Part shown: positions 1 to 10,944 of the stretch, piece by piece | How the letters are laid out: each line of letters begins with the position of its first letter | Numbering within the stretch: the first letter of the stretch is position 1 | NCBI RefSeq assembly: GCF_020509005.1 | Contig: NC_063021.1 | Location: 2,480,001-2,544,000, forward strand | DNA length: 64,000 bases | Direction of reading: 5' to 3' | Source of the DNA: Fulvia fulva | Taxonomy: Eukaryota > Ascomycota > Dothideomycetes > Mycosphaerellales > Mycosphaerellaceae | The notes under the pieces: model-generated | Seen by the model: only the letters and a program-made list of their open reading frames with translations | Databases searched by the model: none | What the model was told of the DNA's origin: nothing | Program-made: the position numbers and the translations under genes

Positions 1-2
1 AT

Positions 3-19
3 ACACACACGCGCGCGCG
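3..19. repeat. short AC/CG dinucleotide run
   Basis: The window opens with alternating AC units that run into alternating CG units. It is a short simple repeat with no sign of a function. Confidence 0.6.
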
Positions 20-72
20 AGCAGCCAGCGCAGCGTACCGTCAGTGATGGAGGAGTGCACATGTGATGGCCC

Positions 73-288
73 ATGCTAGAAATCAAAACACCACCGGCCA
101 TCGCTCCTCTTCCGAATAAAGAGTCGCAGCCCTCAGCCCTGGAGAGCCCTCCCTCTGCGGAAAAGCTTAGCGGGAGCGACCGCGAAACCCCGAAAGTCGT
201 GCAAGTGCATTTCTGCAGGCAGATTGACCCGATCTCATCGCCGGCTAATACCCGTAGTAGCTATAGCTATTCTTACGTAGAACAATAG
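73..288 (+). CDS. small ORF in unRIPed left edge, unknown
   Basis: This is a 71-codon open frame in the only stretch at the left edge that still has normal CpA and TpG content. The predicted peptide is rich in Pro, Ser and Glu, has no membrane segment or motif I recognise, and ends in a Ser/Tyr-rich tail. It could be the end of an exon, part of an element leader, or chance. No intron signals or neighbouring exons can be tied to it. I do not assign a function. Confidence 0.15.
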   Translation: MLEIKTPPAIAPLPNKESQPSALESPPSAEKLSGSDRETPKVVQVHFCRQIDPISSPANTRSSYSYSYVEQ

Positions 289-305
289 ATTTAGTTAGAG
301 CGTAA

Positions 306-600
306 TGTCGCGATCCGAGCGTGCACATGGGCAATAGCCTATCATCAAAACTTGAGGCCACGTACGCCAAGAGTCAGGTGACTGACTAGTCACCTATAGC
401 CTCTTCAAGAGCAACACTTGTCTATACTAGGTAGACACATATAATATACACTCTGCTTTTGAAACACCCTATATAAGCCCGTCATTCTGATCACGTCTCT
501 ATCTAGATTCATCGACGAGGACTATCTATTCGACAGCCCTTATCAAGACGAGCGATCCACTCAAGCAGCAGCGACCCGTCTGCGCTAGCGGCGGCGTAAT
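306..600 (+). repeat. candidate LTR (solo or 5' LTR) with TATA box
   Basis: The stretch starts with TGTCGCG, contains a palindromic patch near 377-393, and has a TATA-like TATATAAG at 470-477 followed by pyrimidine-rich sequence, as in fungal LTR promoters. It is followed by GGTATAAAGAACCC, which could be a mutated primer-binding site. It keeps many CA/TG dinucleotides, so RIP is light here. No second copy exists in the window, so both ends are guesses. It could instead be an ordinary promoter of an off-window gene. Confidence 0.3.
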
Positions 601-739
601 CGTGGTATAAAGAACCCTAAAACTGAGGTTCCGTTCCCCTAACGGCAGACCCTAGAATTACGGAGTTACGGAGGACAACTACCTAATTAGGAAGCGCGAC
701 CTCACCCTAAATAGTAGCGGAGAATAGTAACGAACGAGA
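601..739. other. unassigned RIPed spacer
   Basis: This links the candidate LTR to the first recognisable LINE sequence. It is rich in TAG and poor in CpA, like the RIPed blocks. It may be leader sequence of an LTR element or the 5' UTR of the following LINE. I see no reading frame or motif. Confidence 0.3.
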
Positions 740-829
740 GCCTTAGCCTTACAAACATTTAGTACTAAGAGCCGAACCGGGGAACAAACTAAGAAAAAAC
801 CTAGGACATAAGCTAAGGCCTACTATATA

Positions 830-2235
830 GAAAGTAGAGACTAACGACAAACAATATAGCGTAGACAACCCTATATATAGAGGCGGAAAACTTGCTAGGA
901 AATAACGAAGACCTAGCCCGGGTATATAAGAACACTATAGTATAGCTACTAGGAGCGCTAAAAGCGCTATTATACTAACTCCCGAAGACAATCTAATAAG
1001 TAATATAGAAGGTAGCCTAGAGACTAACTATATAGGCAATAGTAGTAGTAGGTAAGAATTAACCCCCTACAAAGGTAAGTAATACGGTACGCCTATATAT
1101 TACTAATCCGGCGGGAAAATAAGAAATCGTAGCCCTAATAAGTAAGGAGATTATCGATAGAATTGGCTAAAAGGAGGTAGTTAGAGCGAAGGTAGAGGTA
1201 ATAGACGTAGTAAGACTCTTTACCGTATAAGAGTCTAATAGATAAAAACTAGAGGCCTATAAGGAGTAGACTACTAAAGTCGCGAAGTCGGTACGAGTCT
1301 CCTACTAATAGTATACTGTTATCGCCTACGGGGCCCCTAGGATATTTAAGGTCGAAGACCTTCCCTAACTCTAAGTATAGAACTAGAACATATCCCTAGG
1401 AGTATAACTAATAAAGGCGGTATAGTTATATAAGATAGTAGACCAAAAGAAGACGTATTTATCGCTTATTATATAGGTAGAGATAGCGGAATAAGCTACC
1501 TAGATACTAGATAATAGGCTATTCTAGAGCTACGAGAGAATAGACACGGAGATCTATTAGAGTAGCTATAGGGTACTATAATACTTCTAACACTAATAGT
1601 ACGGTTATATAGCCCTAAAATACGAAGAGAAGACCCTAAGGTACCCTTACTACGTAGGCCTATACTAGGGAAGGGAATGCCTTAAAAAGAAGAGTAGGTA
1701 TATATACTACGGTAGAAGGTACCTAGCGTATTCGAACTAATACCTAGCTAGAATAGTAGTATAAGAACTAGCGAGATAAGTAAGGATCTCTATACTAGCT
1801 AGGTACCCCTAACGATAGTAGGAGGGACCTACCGTATATAAGGGCTTCGAGCCGAGTAAGAGGAAGAGGGTAGAAGAGACAAATAAGGGAACCTAACCTT
1901 AATTATATCTACCTCCCGGTAGGCGTAGACACCTTACCCGGGCTACTAATAAACTAGGCTAAATACGAATCTTTAGGGCGCCCTAGCGGTCCTAGGGCTA
2001 GCCGGATAGCGGGATATAGACTTAGGAGATATAGTAGGTTAGTACGGAAATAGACCTTACGGATAACGAATAATATATTACGGCTACGTAAGCGGCCCGC
2101 TTAGACCCGCGCTACTAGCTTATCTAAATAGGTAAAAGACGAGGTCGTAAAGCTCGTAAGCTTTATACTAGCGGAGCCTTATCTAGGCTTACTTCGGATA
2201 ACAGACTACCCTAAGTACCGCCGTAATATAATACT
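830..2235 (+). pseudogene. LINE-1 ORF1 (gag-like RNA-binding protein), RIPed
   Basis: Read through its stops, this frame resembles ORF1 of LINE-A and LINE-B. A segment around 1140-1330 matches the LINE-A region that reads KEIIQKIG, then LFTAQEQ, then a run ending in MVIAYG. Further on comes a region corresponding to the CCHC zinc knuckles near 1580-1720, where many Cys codons have become Tyr (TGC/TGT to TAC/TAT) and His has also been lost. ORF1 proteins of this class bind element RNA. This copy cannot encode a product. Ends are approximate. Confidence 0.65.
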
Positions 2236-2237
2236 AT

Positions 2238-5200
2238 ACGACGACATTACTATTGTATCGTATAATATAAATAAAAGTAGGGATAAGGTCTAGCGCTACT
2301 TTCTATAAGAGCTAGACCCGCTACGGTACTACGTTATTACGGTATAGGAACTATAGATCAACCCCTACGTAGGACTCCTAGCTACTTATAATGACCGGAG
2401 ATACTATACCGTAATCGCGGGCTAACGAGGCGTTATCCCGAGGATATATATATACGTAAGCAAGACTATAGACCTTAAGTCGTAGAAGGTTATACTACCG
2501 TAGTAGGGTACCTAGGAGACATAATATCAATCTAGATCGACACGACACAAGGCTCTATCTAGATCTAAAACATTTATAACCCGCTACCGCGGGGTCGGAC
2601 GAGTAGGGAACTAGGAACCCTCGCCTACCTAGAGCGGACCCTAAGCTAGGATATAAAGTAAGTACTCCTCGGCGACTTTAACCTCTACTACCTATAGTAG
2701 GGATTCGACTTCACCCCCCCGTACGTGTTTTTAGGGGGGAAGCTACTAGATATAACCGTACGCTACGGAATTGCCTTAGTAACCCTAAAGAGAATAGAGA
2801 CGTAGAGGGCCGGTATAAGTATAAGTATAATCGACCTATACTTTCTATTATAAGAACTTAAAGAGAGACTAGTCTAATACCGACCGAACTATACGCTAGA
2901 GGCCTCCTTAGACTATATCCCTATTTAAACGACGCTAGGGTTAAGGGCGATAGAGGAGCTAGTAAGTAAACTACGCCGTAACGAGAAGAAAGTACGCTAG
3001 GATGATATAAGAGACTTCCTAATAGCAAACCTACTATAGTATAGGGAACTCGAGACAATAGCTTAGCTAGATTAAGTAGCGGAACAGATTACCTCGGTTA
3101 TATAGTAAGTAGCGGAACAATATACTCCGTTACTCTAGCCCTTAACGTAGTAGAAGGCCTTCTAGACCCCTAAATACTCTACGAAGGTAACGGAGGCTAG
3201 AAGGGCAAGGCGATAGTAGACGAAGGAGTATATCTAAGAGACGTAGGAGTAATACTATCGCGCGATATAAGAGAAGAAGGTATAGATAAGACGCGATAAG
3301 CTATAGAACTAGAGAGCGACGATCGGGCTCGTTATATAAAACCCGGAACAGATATAGAGACTAGCTAAATAGACACGACTACCTAGAGAGCAACGAACCC
3401 CTTACTTCCCCCTAATCGTAGACCGCGAAGGGATTGCCTAGGCTACGCCCCGGGGCAAGGCAAAAGCATTAGCCGACTATTTCTTTTCGACGTAAGTAGA
3501 GGTAGACCTTACGGACATCGACCCGAGTATATACCCGGAACCCCTAGACATAGATTAGGCGGTCAGCTCTAATATAGTAACAGGAGTTATAAGTAAGCTA
3601 AAAGGACGAAAAGCCCTAGGCCTAGACAGGATACTAAATATACTACTAAAAGAGTATAGAGAAGAGATCGCGCCGAGCCTTACAAACCTATTTACCGCGT
3701 ACCTACGGCTAGGGTATCACCCGAGGCCGTATAGAGAGTCTATAATAGTAGTGCTACGTAAGCTATAGAAGGAGGACTATACTTAGCCTAAATCGTGTAG
3801 GCTAATCGTACTTCTAAATACGATAGAGAAGGTTCTAGAGAAGATAGTAGCCTAGAGACTTACGTAGCTAGCCGAGAACAACTACGTACTCCTAGTAATA
3901 TAGATAGGGGGAAGAAGCTAGCGATCGACACTAATAGTAATAGAGCTAATTACGGAGCAAATTTAGACCCTCTAGTACTAGGGTAGGAACCGAGCGGCGT
4001 CCTTACTATCCCTCGACATCGTAGGAGCCTTCGATAAGGCCTTATACTAAAGGCTAATATATATCCTATAACAGAAAGGCATCCCCTAGTAGGTAATAAA
4101 GTTCGTCTACTCCTCTCTCTAGGAACGGACGATATACCTAGTCCTAGGGAGATATACGTCCGACCCGGTAAAGGTAGAGACTAGAATACCTTAGGGATCT
4201 ACTCTCTCCCCTATTCTATTCCTAATATTTATATCTGATCTAATCTCTCTACTTACCTCTCCGTAAACCTTAGTATTAGGATTCGTAGACGATATAAACA
4301 TTCTAGCCTAGTTAGACTCGATAGAGGAGAACTATCGCCTCCTTAAAGATAGGTATAAGAAATGCGAGGAGTAGGTAAAGAAGTATAGTACCCGGTTCGC
4401 CCCTAAAAAGTACTAGCTTATATACTTTAGTAAAGCAAGAACGTACTATAATATAAAGGCCGCGGTAAGAATCTAAGGACACGAGACTAAACTATTAGCG
4501 GAGCTACGAGTACTAGGGATCTAGCTCGACCCGAAGCTAAGCTAGAATATATAGATTAAGAAAGCCTAGAGTCGAGCGTAAGTTAACGAAGCCTCGATAA
4601 AGAGGCTTACGGCGTTTATATAGGGAGTAATATTTGATAAGGTAAGGGTAAAATATATAGCGATCGTTAGACTAGCTATATTATACTAGGTATAGATCTA
4701 GGGTATAGGAGGCGTAGGCAAGCCGATCCCAGAACGGATAGAGCAACCCCTAAATATAATATAGGTAGGTAACCTACGTAGAATACTAGGGGTATATAAG
4801 ATAACGTTAATAAGTACGGTAGAAATAGAGACGGGAATACTACTAATCGGCTAACATATCTAGGAAGGAAGAATTTAATACGCGGTAAAGACGATAGATT
4901 ACCTAGTATAAACTACAATCTAGGAGGCTAAGAATAAGATAAAAAGCCGATACCGGAGAGGGGCCGGATATAGGACAAGCTAAAAAGAGGATAACCTTAC
5001 TACCTTTACGGCCGTATAGATAGGTACCAAATAGCTAGTACGACAAGAGGAGGAGCGTAGGGCGCGCTAGGCCGGCGGGAGCAAGGCTAAGACCTAAAGC
5101 CTAGCGGAATAGATAGCGAGGTACCTATAGGAGTAGGACTAGAAAAGGAAGCCCCCTAAGACAATAGGCCCGATAGTACTCCGAGCCTTCTAGAGACATA

Positions 5201-5590
5201 AATACTAGCTATATAGGGACCTAATAAGGGCCGAAGTAAGTATAGCAATTCAAATTAGGTCTAAATATATTAGATTAAGGGCCTACCTATTTAGGAGACG
5301 CGTACTAGATATTTAAAGCCTAGCCTACTCGTATAGCTACCTATCGTAAGACCTAGAATATATAATACTACGATGCCCGTAGTAGGCGAGTAGTAGGGGA
5401 AATTAGAGGCACTAAGCGGAGAGGAGAGACTATAAGTCAATTATTAGGGATAAAGGTAACATTCGCCGAATCTCTCGGTAGATACTATAGTAGGGATACC
5501 TCTAGTAGTTTAGCCTAGCTAGCGAGACGGAGGAGCGGATAGATAAGAGGCTAAAGCTAGAGGGGTTATAGATAGGGTAGTTATTAGGGC
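2238..5590 (+). pseudogene. LINE-1 ORF2 (endonuclease-reverse transcriptase), RIPed
   Basis: The order of domains is recognisable through nonsense codons: an AP-endonuclease start reading SYNINKSRDKV near 2252, the GDFNL motif near 2670, the RT block equivalent to YRPIALLNT near 3800, SLDI-GAFD near 4010, a mutated GIPQGS near 4180, and FVDD near 4280. The C-terminal part includes the region matching IRSEHIGLRAYL near 5250 and a Cys/His-rich end. No RNase H signature was noticed. The gene is dead by RIP rather than by frameshift. Confidence 0.75.
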
Positions 5591-5722
5591 AGGCCTATAA
5601 TACTAGCGTACCCTTAATAAGGGAAATCTAAGACGAGAACGAGGGGAAAAAGATAGGCGGGAAGGAGGAGGGGTTTTTACTAATACGGTTTCCCCTCTAT
5701 ATATACAAAAACAAGATAGTAT

Positions 5723-5754
5723 AGCTATATAGGCTAAAGCGTACTATAATAGCT
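5723..5754 (+). other. LINE-1 copy 1 3'-end hairpin
   Basis: AGCTA at 5723-5727 pairs with TAGCT at 5750-5754. The loop holds a RIP-altered version of the AGGCC..GGGC motif seen in other LINE types. It is followed by TTGATGAAAT and the ATCT tail. Confidence 0.65.
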
Positions 5755-5787
5755 TGATGAAATATCTATCTATCTATATACGCTATA

Positions 5788-5985
5788 CTTAGTAATCGTC
5801 TCTTATATAAGCTTAAACTAGGCGCTTATAACTTCTTGATCTTCCTAGAGTATTCTCTAACGGTCCCTCGCTCGGTTAAAGGCCGTTTTAAGCTCGGTAG
5901 AGCGCGAAACGAATCTCTCTACCTAGTTCTTACCTACCGGATCCGCGTCGCGTTGACCGAGTAGCTTATCCGCTATATCTACTAC
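5788..5985 (-). pseudogene. pogo/Fot-type DNA transposase fragment (CENP-B-like helix-turn-helix)
   Basis: On the minus strand, read through TAG stops, this encodes a stretch with EVVDIADKLL, then VGKN-VERFV, ELKTAFNRARDR and a segment ending in FKLI-ETITKYS. That order matches the Tc5/CENP-B DNA-binding region of fungal pogo-like (Tc1/mariner superfamily) transposases, which bind the element's terminal repeats. Only about 65 codons survive between LINE-1 copy 1 on the left and the LINE debris on the right. The DDE catalytic part and terminal inverted repeats were not found. The family call is from memory of the domain pattern. Confidence 0.5.
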
Positions 5986-6033
5986 CTCATTTGTTCGCCT
6001 GTTTTAGTGCCCTATAGCCTATATAGGTCTCTC
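5986..6033 (-). mobile_element. LINE-B-type 3'-end scrap, minus strand
   Basis: On the minus strand this carries CCTATATAGGCTATAGGGC followed by ACTAAAACAGGCGAA, a mutated version of the LINE-B 3' hairpin at 13137-13167. Neither the ATCT tail nor the rest of the element is present. It lies directly against the 5' end of LINE-A. Confidence 0.5.
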
Positions 6034-6068
6034 ACTTCATTGTTTGCTAAAGAGTCGAGGAAGACACG

Positions 6069-7355
6069 ATGATAGCGATCGCAGGAAACGACCAGGAGCA
6101 GGAGAGTAACGAGTGGAAGGAGGTCTGCAGGAAGGCAGAAACAATGGCAATGGCAGGAGATGGCGAGCACCCAGAAAGAGCACTTAAGGGGATGATTTTG
6201 GAGCTCCTTGGAGGGCTAAAGGCACCAAGGAGCCAAACAGGACAGATCATTAACAGGACAGATCATTAACAGGACAGATCATTAACAGGACAGTAGCAGC
6301 AGCAGCAAAGAAGAGGACACAGGAAGGCCAGAAACTAAGCCAACCAACCTGGGCAGCAGTTGCATCCCAAAACCCCCCCCCAGAAAACAGCTATCAAGGT
6401 CTACATTTCCGACCAGCAAGAGCAGAAAGAGATTGAGGGCCTGTCAGGCAAGGAGATCATACAGAAGATTGGGATACAAGGCATCATTGGAGCCAGGAAA
6501 GAGAAGGGAGGTGTCCTTAAGCTGTTCACAGCACAGGAGCAAGACAGGAAGAGGCTAGAGACACAGAAGGAGTGGACAGTCAAACTAGGCAAGACGGCTA
6601 AGGTCTCACACCAAAATATGGTTATTGCCTATGGGATGACCACAGAGTTTGACATTGAAGGAGACCTTAGGAGGCTGCAGGACCAGAACCAGGCTGTATG
6701 CCCAGGGCTACAGATCACAAAAGCAGCATAGGTCAACAGAAAGACAAAGGACACAAAGAGAGAGTCTTCTCTAGTGCTCTGGATAGGCACTGTAGAACAG
6801 GCAAACACCGTGTTTGACAGGGGCATCTTCTGGGAATGTGAAAGAATGGACACAGAAATCTATAGAAGCACCTATAGACTACTGCAATGTTTCAAGTGCC
6901 AACAGTATGGTCATATCTCTACTAGATGCCCAAGCCAAAAGGACACTTGTTCCCACTGTGCTGGTAGCCACAAAGTACAGAATTGCGCAGCCCTAAAGAG
7001 TGAAGCCAGATGTGCATGCTGTGGAAAGAAACACCCTTCCTGGTCCCAAGACTGCACAGCTAGGATTGAGGCAAAGAGGAGGGCAAGAGAAGCCAGGATC
7101 AACACCCCTATCAGATTCCAGACAGGGACAATCACCCAAGAACCCCTAAGGACTGTCTACAACCCTCTGAAAAGAGGCAGAACAGAAGAGACCACACAGG
7201 CCCAAGGCCACCCTGCCATGAGTAGACCAAAATCAATTGTGGTTGCAGGAAGAGACCCGTCACAAAGCAGGCTCAACCTTACCATAATCCCAAATAGCAG
7301 CCAGCAGTATGAAGCACGAGAAGACCAGCAGGAGACCAGCATGGATGAGTCATGA
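6069..7355 (+). pseudogene. LINE-A ORF1 (zinc-knuckle RNA-binding protein), broken
   Basis: The start is the ATG at 6069, whose product aligns with the LINE-B ORF1 N-terminus (shared HPERALK/FPERALK and ELLGGLKA). Three breaks are visible: a 16-bp unit repeated at 6239-6293 that shifts the frame and brings in TAA at 6267, a run of nine C near 6373-6381 that shifts it back, and TAG at 6729. The last part (6774-7355) holds CFKCQQYGHISTRC and CSHCAGSHKVQNC, both CCHC knuckles, plus a third Cys/His cluster, then a basic, Gln-rich tail. It ends in TGA at 7353, overlapping the ORF2 ATG. Confidence 0.75.
6239..6293 (+). repeat. 16-bp tandem repeat, about 3.4 copies, in LINE-A ORF1
   Basis: The unit AGGACAGATCATTAAC occurs at 6239-6254, 6255-6270 and 6271-6286, followed by a partial unit. 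LINE-B ORF1 has no such expansion at the same place. Two extra units add 32 bp, which breaks the frame. Confidence 0.9.
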
Positions 7356-10300
7356 TTGAGACACCTAATCTTACCACTATCCAGTACAACGTCAACAAAA
7401 GCCAGCACAAGGTCCAGAGAAGCTTTCTCCAAGCACTGGACCCAAAGAAACACCTAGTTATTGCAGTCCAGGAACCTTGGATCAACAGCAAATCTAACAG
7501 ACCATCTACTGCTAACGACCCAAGGTATCACACACTCCTAGCCAAACAAGGCACCCCTAGAACATGCATGTACATCAGCAAAGAGATGGCAACAGACAGC
7601 TGGGAACAAATCCAACAGGAAGGGGGAGACATCACCTCAGTCAGACTCAACACCAACCAAGGCAGCATCCACATCCACAGTGTATACAACCCACCCCCCA
7701 GCTCCAGAAGCAGCACCCAGCTGGGCACACTACAACAGCTGCCAGACATCCTGCAGAGTGACTCCCAACACATCGTGCTGGGAGACTTCAACTTGCACCA
7801 TCCTACATGGGGATCAGACTTTGCACCTGCCCATCACTTCCTAGCTAACAGACTCCTCTCCACTACCCAAAGCAACAACATGCACCTAGTTACCCCAAAG
7901 GGCCTAACTACCTGGTCACAGAGAGCAAGCTCAAGCACCATTGACCTGTGCTTTGCATCACATGACCTTCAGCAGAAGGTCACCAGATGCTGGGTTAACC
8001 AGGACTTGGAGTCCTCATCAGATCACCTCCCAATTCAGGTGGAGTTTGAGACACAGACACAGCAGGAAGGAGACCTAGAACCTCAGCTGGCCTGGAAGGC
8101 AGCCAACTGGGAACAGATCAGACAAGACCTGGAACAGAAGCTAGCTGGACTAGAGACCAGGAGACTGGAAACAGCCTTAGACATAGACCAAGCAGTGGCA
8201 GAACTGGTTAGAACAATGCAGGAAACTGCGGCAGCCCACACCAGAGAAAAGAAACAGTCACTGTACCAGAAGCCATTCTGGACAAAGGAATGCTCAGAGA
8301 AGGTCAAGGCAGCCAGGCAGGCCAGGAGAGCCCTTACCCAGAGTCACTCCCAGGAAGCATGGGACAGATACAATCAGGCAACCAGAGACAAGAAGGCCCA
8401 GATCAAGAGGGACAAGATGCTAGAGTGGAGGTCAACAGTTGGATCCATTACCCAGAATCCTGAGAAGATGTGGAAACTAGCAAAGTGGGCAAGACAACCC
8501 ACATAGGACAGAAACATGCTGCCCCAGTTTCCAAACATTGAAGACCAGGAAGGAGTAATCCAACACACTCTCCCAGGAAAGGCACAGGCATTGGGGAAAC
8601 ATCTCTTTAGCACACAGGTAGAAGCTGACCTGCAGGATCTAGAGGGCAGTGTGTATCCAACACCACTAGAGCAATCCTGCATAGTGGGAGAGGGAGAGAT
8701 CAAGAGCATCATTAAGACACTCTCAGGAAACAAGGCCCTAGGACCAGATAGGATTCCAAACTTGTTCGTCAAGACATACAAGGACCAGATCTCCCCTGCA
8801 CTGTCAAACATCTTTTCACAGTGCATAGCCTAAGGACACTGCCCTAAACACTTCAAGGAGTCACTGACTGTGGTCTTGAGAAAACCACAGAAAGAGGACT
8901 ACACAAAGCTAAAGGCATACAGACCTATTGCCTTGCTCAACACACTAGGCAAACTCCTGGAAAAGATTATAGCAGAAAGGCTGACAAACCTAGCTGAAGA
9001 ACATGGAATCCTTCCTGAAGAACAGATAGGAGGCAGGAAACAAAGATCAACACTAACAGCTGTGGAACTTATTACAGAGCAGATCAAGACCCTGTGGCAC
9101 TTTAGGAACAACAAAGCAGCCACACTCCTCTCACTAGACATATCAGGAGCCTTTGACAATGTCTTATACCAGAGGCTGATCCACATCCTGAAACAGAAGG
9201 CTATCCCCAACTGGATAGTCCAGTTCATCCAGTCCTTCCTTAGAGGCAGAACCACAAGACTAAGACTAGGCAGATACAAATCTGACAGCATGCCTACAGA
9301 GATAGGAATCCTATAGGATCAACAATGTCTCCAATCCTGTTTCTCCTCTTTATGGCAGACCTGCTAGCAAAGCTAAACTCTAGAAACACATCAGCCTCAG
9401 GGTTTGTGGATGACACAAACATCCTAGGCTGGTCAGACAGCACAGAAGAGAACTGCAGAATCTTGCAGAAGAAACACAAGGAATGTGAGGAATGGGCCAG
9501 GAAACATGGAGCCAGATTTGCCCCAGAGAAGTATCAACTCATCCACTTCAGTAGAGCCAGAAACAGACACAATATGCAAGCCCTAATCACTATTCAGGGA
9601 CACACAACAGAACCCTCAAGTGAATTAAGGGTGCTAGGAATATGGATGGATCCAAAGCTTAGCTAGGGACCACAGGTCAAGAAAGCACAGGCAAGAGCAG
9701 ACAACAACAGGCAATCAATTGACAGGCTTATAGCCTCTATATAGGGAGCCACATTTGCGAAAGCAAAGGTTATGTACAAGGCCATTGTGAAGCCAGCCAT
9801 GCTATATGGAGCCCAGATCTGGTCAGCCCAAGACAAGATCCCAAAGAGAATTGCAGATCCCATCAGCAGAGCCTAAGCCTCCTGTCTGAAAAAGGTGCTT
9901 GGAGCATACAAGTCAACTCCAACAAGGGTGGTCGAAATGGAGTCTGGCTCCCCACTAGCTAAGCTCTACCTTCAAGGGTTGAGATACCAGTATGCAGGAA
10001 AGACGTCTACATACCCAGCCTAGCTAGTAATCCAGAAGGCAGTCAACAAAATCAGGAGCCAGTGCACAAGAAGGCACAGACAAGCAAGACCCAATCCAGC
10101 CCCACAGAAGCAGCAGGACCTGCAGAAGTTCAAAGAACTAACAGAACAGCTGCACCTAGCCCAGCAGGAACAGGACAGAAGGGCTCAAGGGAGAGGATCA
10201 GCAGCCAGCTAAGGGAAGAAGCAACAGTCTCTAGCTAAAAGGATAGCAGGACTCTTCTAGAAGACTGAATGGACAAGAACCCCACAGAGGCCAGGAACCC

Positions 10301-10862
10301 CAAAGGCACTCCAACAGTTTGGTAGCCACAACTACCTACTGTACTCAGACCTAACCAGGTCAGAAGCAAGCATAGCAATACAAATCCGCTCTGAACACAT
10401 CGGAGTCAGGGCATACCTGCATTAGAGAAAAGTCCCAGGTATCGAAGACAAGAGTTGCCTATGCGGCTACCTGTCCCAGAATGTCGAACATAGACTTCTG
10501 GTTTGCAAAGAATAGAGTACAGGGAGAGGTGAATGGAGGGCAAGGGCAAGGAACAGAAACTTCCAAGCCATGATCAGCAATAAGGGAGACCTCTAGAGAA
10601 TTACAAGGTGGATCATCCACCAAGGATTTTTGGAGCAATTCTCTCTTACTAGGGAAACAGAGAGATGGATTGAGGAGAGAAAGAAGGAGTAGGAGAGCAG
10701 GAAGAGGGGGACAACTCTAGGGTTGCAGACAAGGTAGTCAGAGGCTAACCACCATGACACTAGTGCACCCTAATAGAAGGAAAACTGAGAACTCATGGCA
10801 AGGAAGCTATTAGAGAAGGAGAGGAGGTTTTTACCTAGGAACAGGTTTCCTACCTTATGTAG
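7352..10862 (+). pseudogene. LINE-A ORF2 (AP endonuclease + reverse transcriptase), broken
   Basis: The ATG at 7352 overlaps the ORF1 stop in ATGA. An open stretch to 8506 holds the endonuclease domain: TIQYNVNKS at the start, AVQEPWINS, GDFNLHHPTWGSDF, and SSDHLPIQVEF. After a TAG at 8504 and a TAA at 8831 the RT domain continues: AYRPIALLNTLGKLLEK, LDISGAFDNV, then a one-base frameshift near 9300-9320 inside the GIPQGS motif, then GFVDDTNILG. Beyond 9664 roughly ten TAG codons interrupt the C-terminal part, which still shows IRSEHIGVRAYLH and a Cys/His cluster. I saw no RNase H domain. Confidence 0.8.
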
Positions 10863-10880
10863 TAACATATATAGACATAA

Positions 10881-10912
10881 ACCCGTATAGGCCGGAGGGC
10901 GCTATAACGGGT
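10881..10912 (+). other. LINE-A 3'-end hairpin
   Basis: ACCCG at 10881-10885 pairs with CGGGT at 10908-10912 around a loop with TATAGGCCGGAGGGCGC. AATGA and the ATCT tail follow. The stem differs from those of LINE-1, B and C but still pairs. Confidence 0.75.
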
Positions 10913-10944
10913 AAATGAATCATCTATCTATCTATCTATTATAT

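Larger units (their letters stand above)
740..5786 (+). mobile_element. LINE-1 copy 1, full-length RIPed non-LTR retrotransposon
   Basis: This is a non-LTR retrotransposon with ORF1 then ORF2, a 3' hairpin and an (ATCT)n tail. Both frames are crowded with TAG and TAA where related copies have Gln or Trp codons, and CpA/TpG are nearly absent while CpG is common: the RIP signature. Copies 2 (22607-24591), 3 (25678-28524) and 4 (40236-41823, minus) align to its 3' parts, so this is the longest member here. The tail abuts CTATATACGCTATAC. I could not find the matching left target duplication, so the 5' end is approximate. Confidence 0.8.
6034..10939 (+). mobile_element. LINE-A, near full-length, lightly RIPed non-LTR retrotransposon
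   Basis: This has a short 5' UTR, ORF1, overlapping ORF2, a 3' UTR, a hairpin at 10881-10912 and an ATCT tail. CpA and TpG are abundant, unlike the flanks, so most of it escaped RIP, yet scattered TAG/TAA codons sit at Gln or Trp positions. Those become dense after about 9660. It is related to LINE-B but clearly diverged. No convincing target duplication was found. The 5' flank is a LINE-B-type scrap and a pogo fragment; the 3' flank is gypsy-like debris. Confidence 0.85.

Noticed and set aside
5986..6033. twin-priming inversion of LINE-A
   Set aside because: The inverted piece matches the LINE-B-type 3' end rather than LINE-A's own 3' end, so it is more likely a separate older insertion.
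10920..10944. ATCT repeats as CRISPR or free microsatellites
   Set aside because: They occur only as tails at LINE 3' ends; there are no spacer-repeat arrays.
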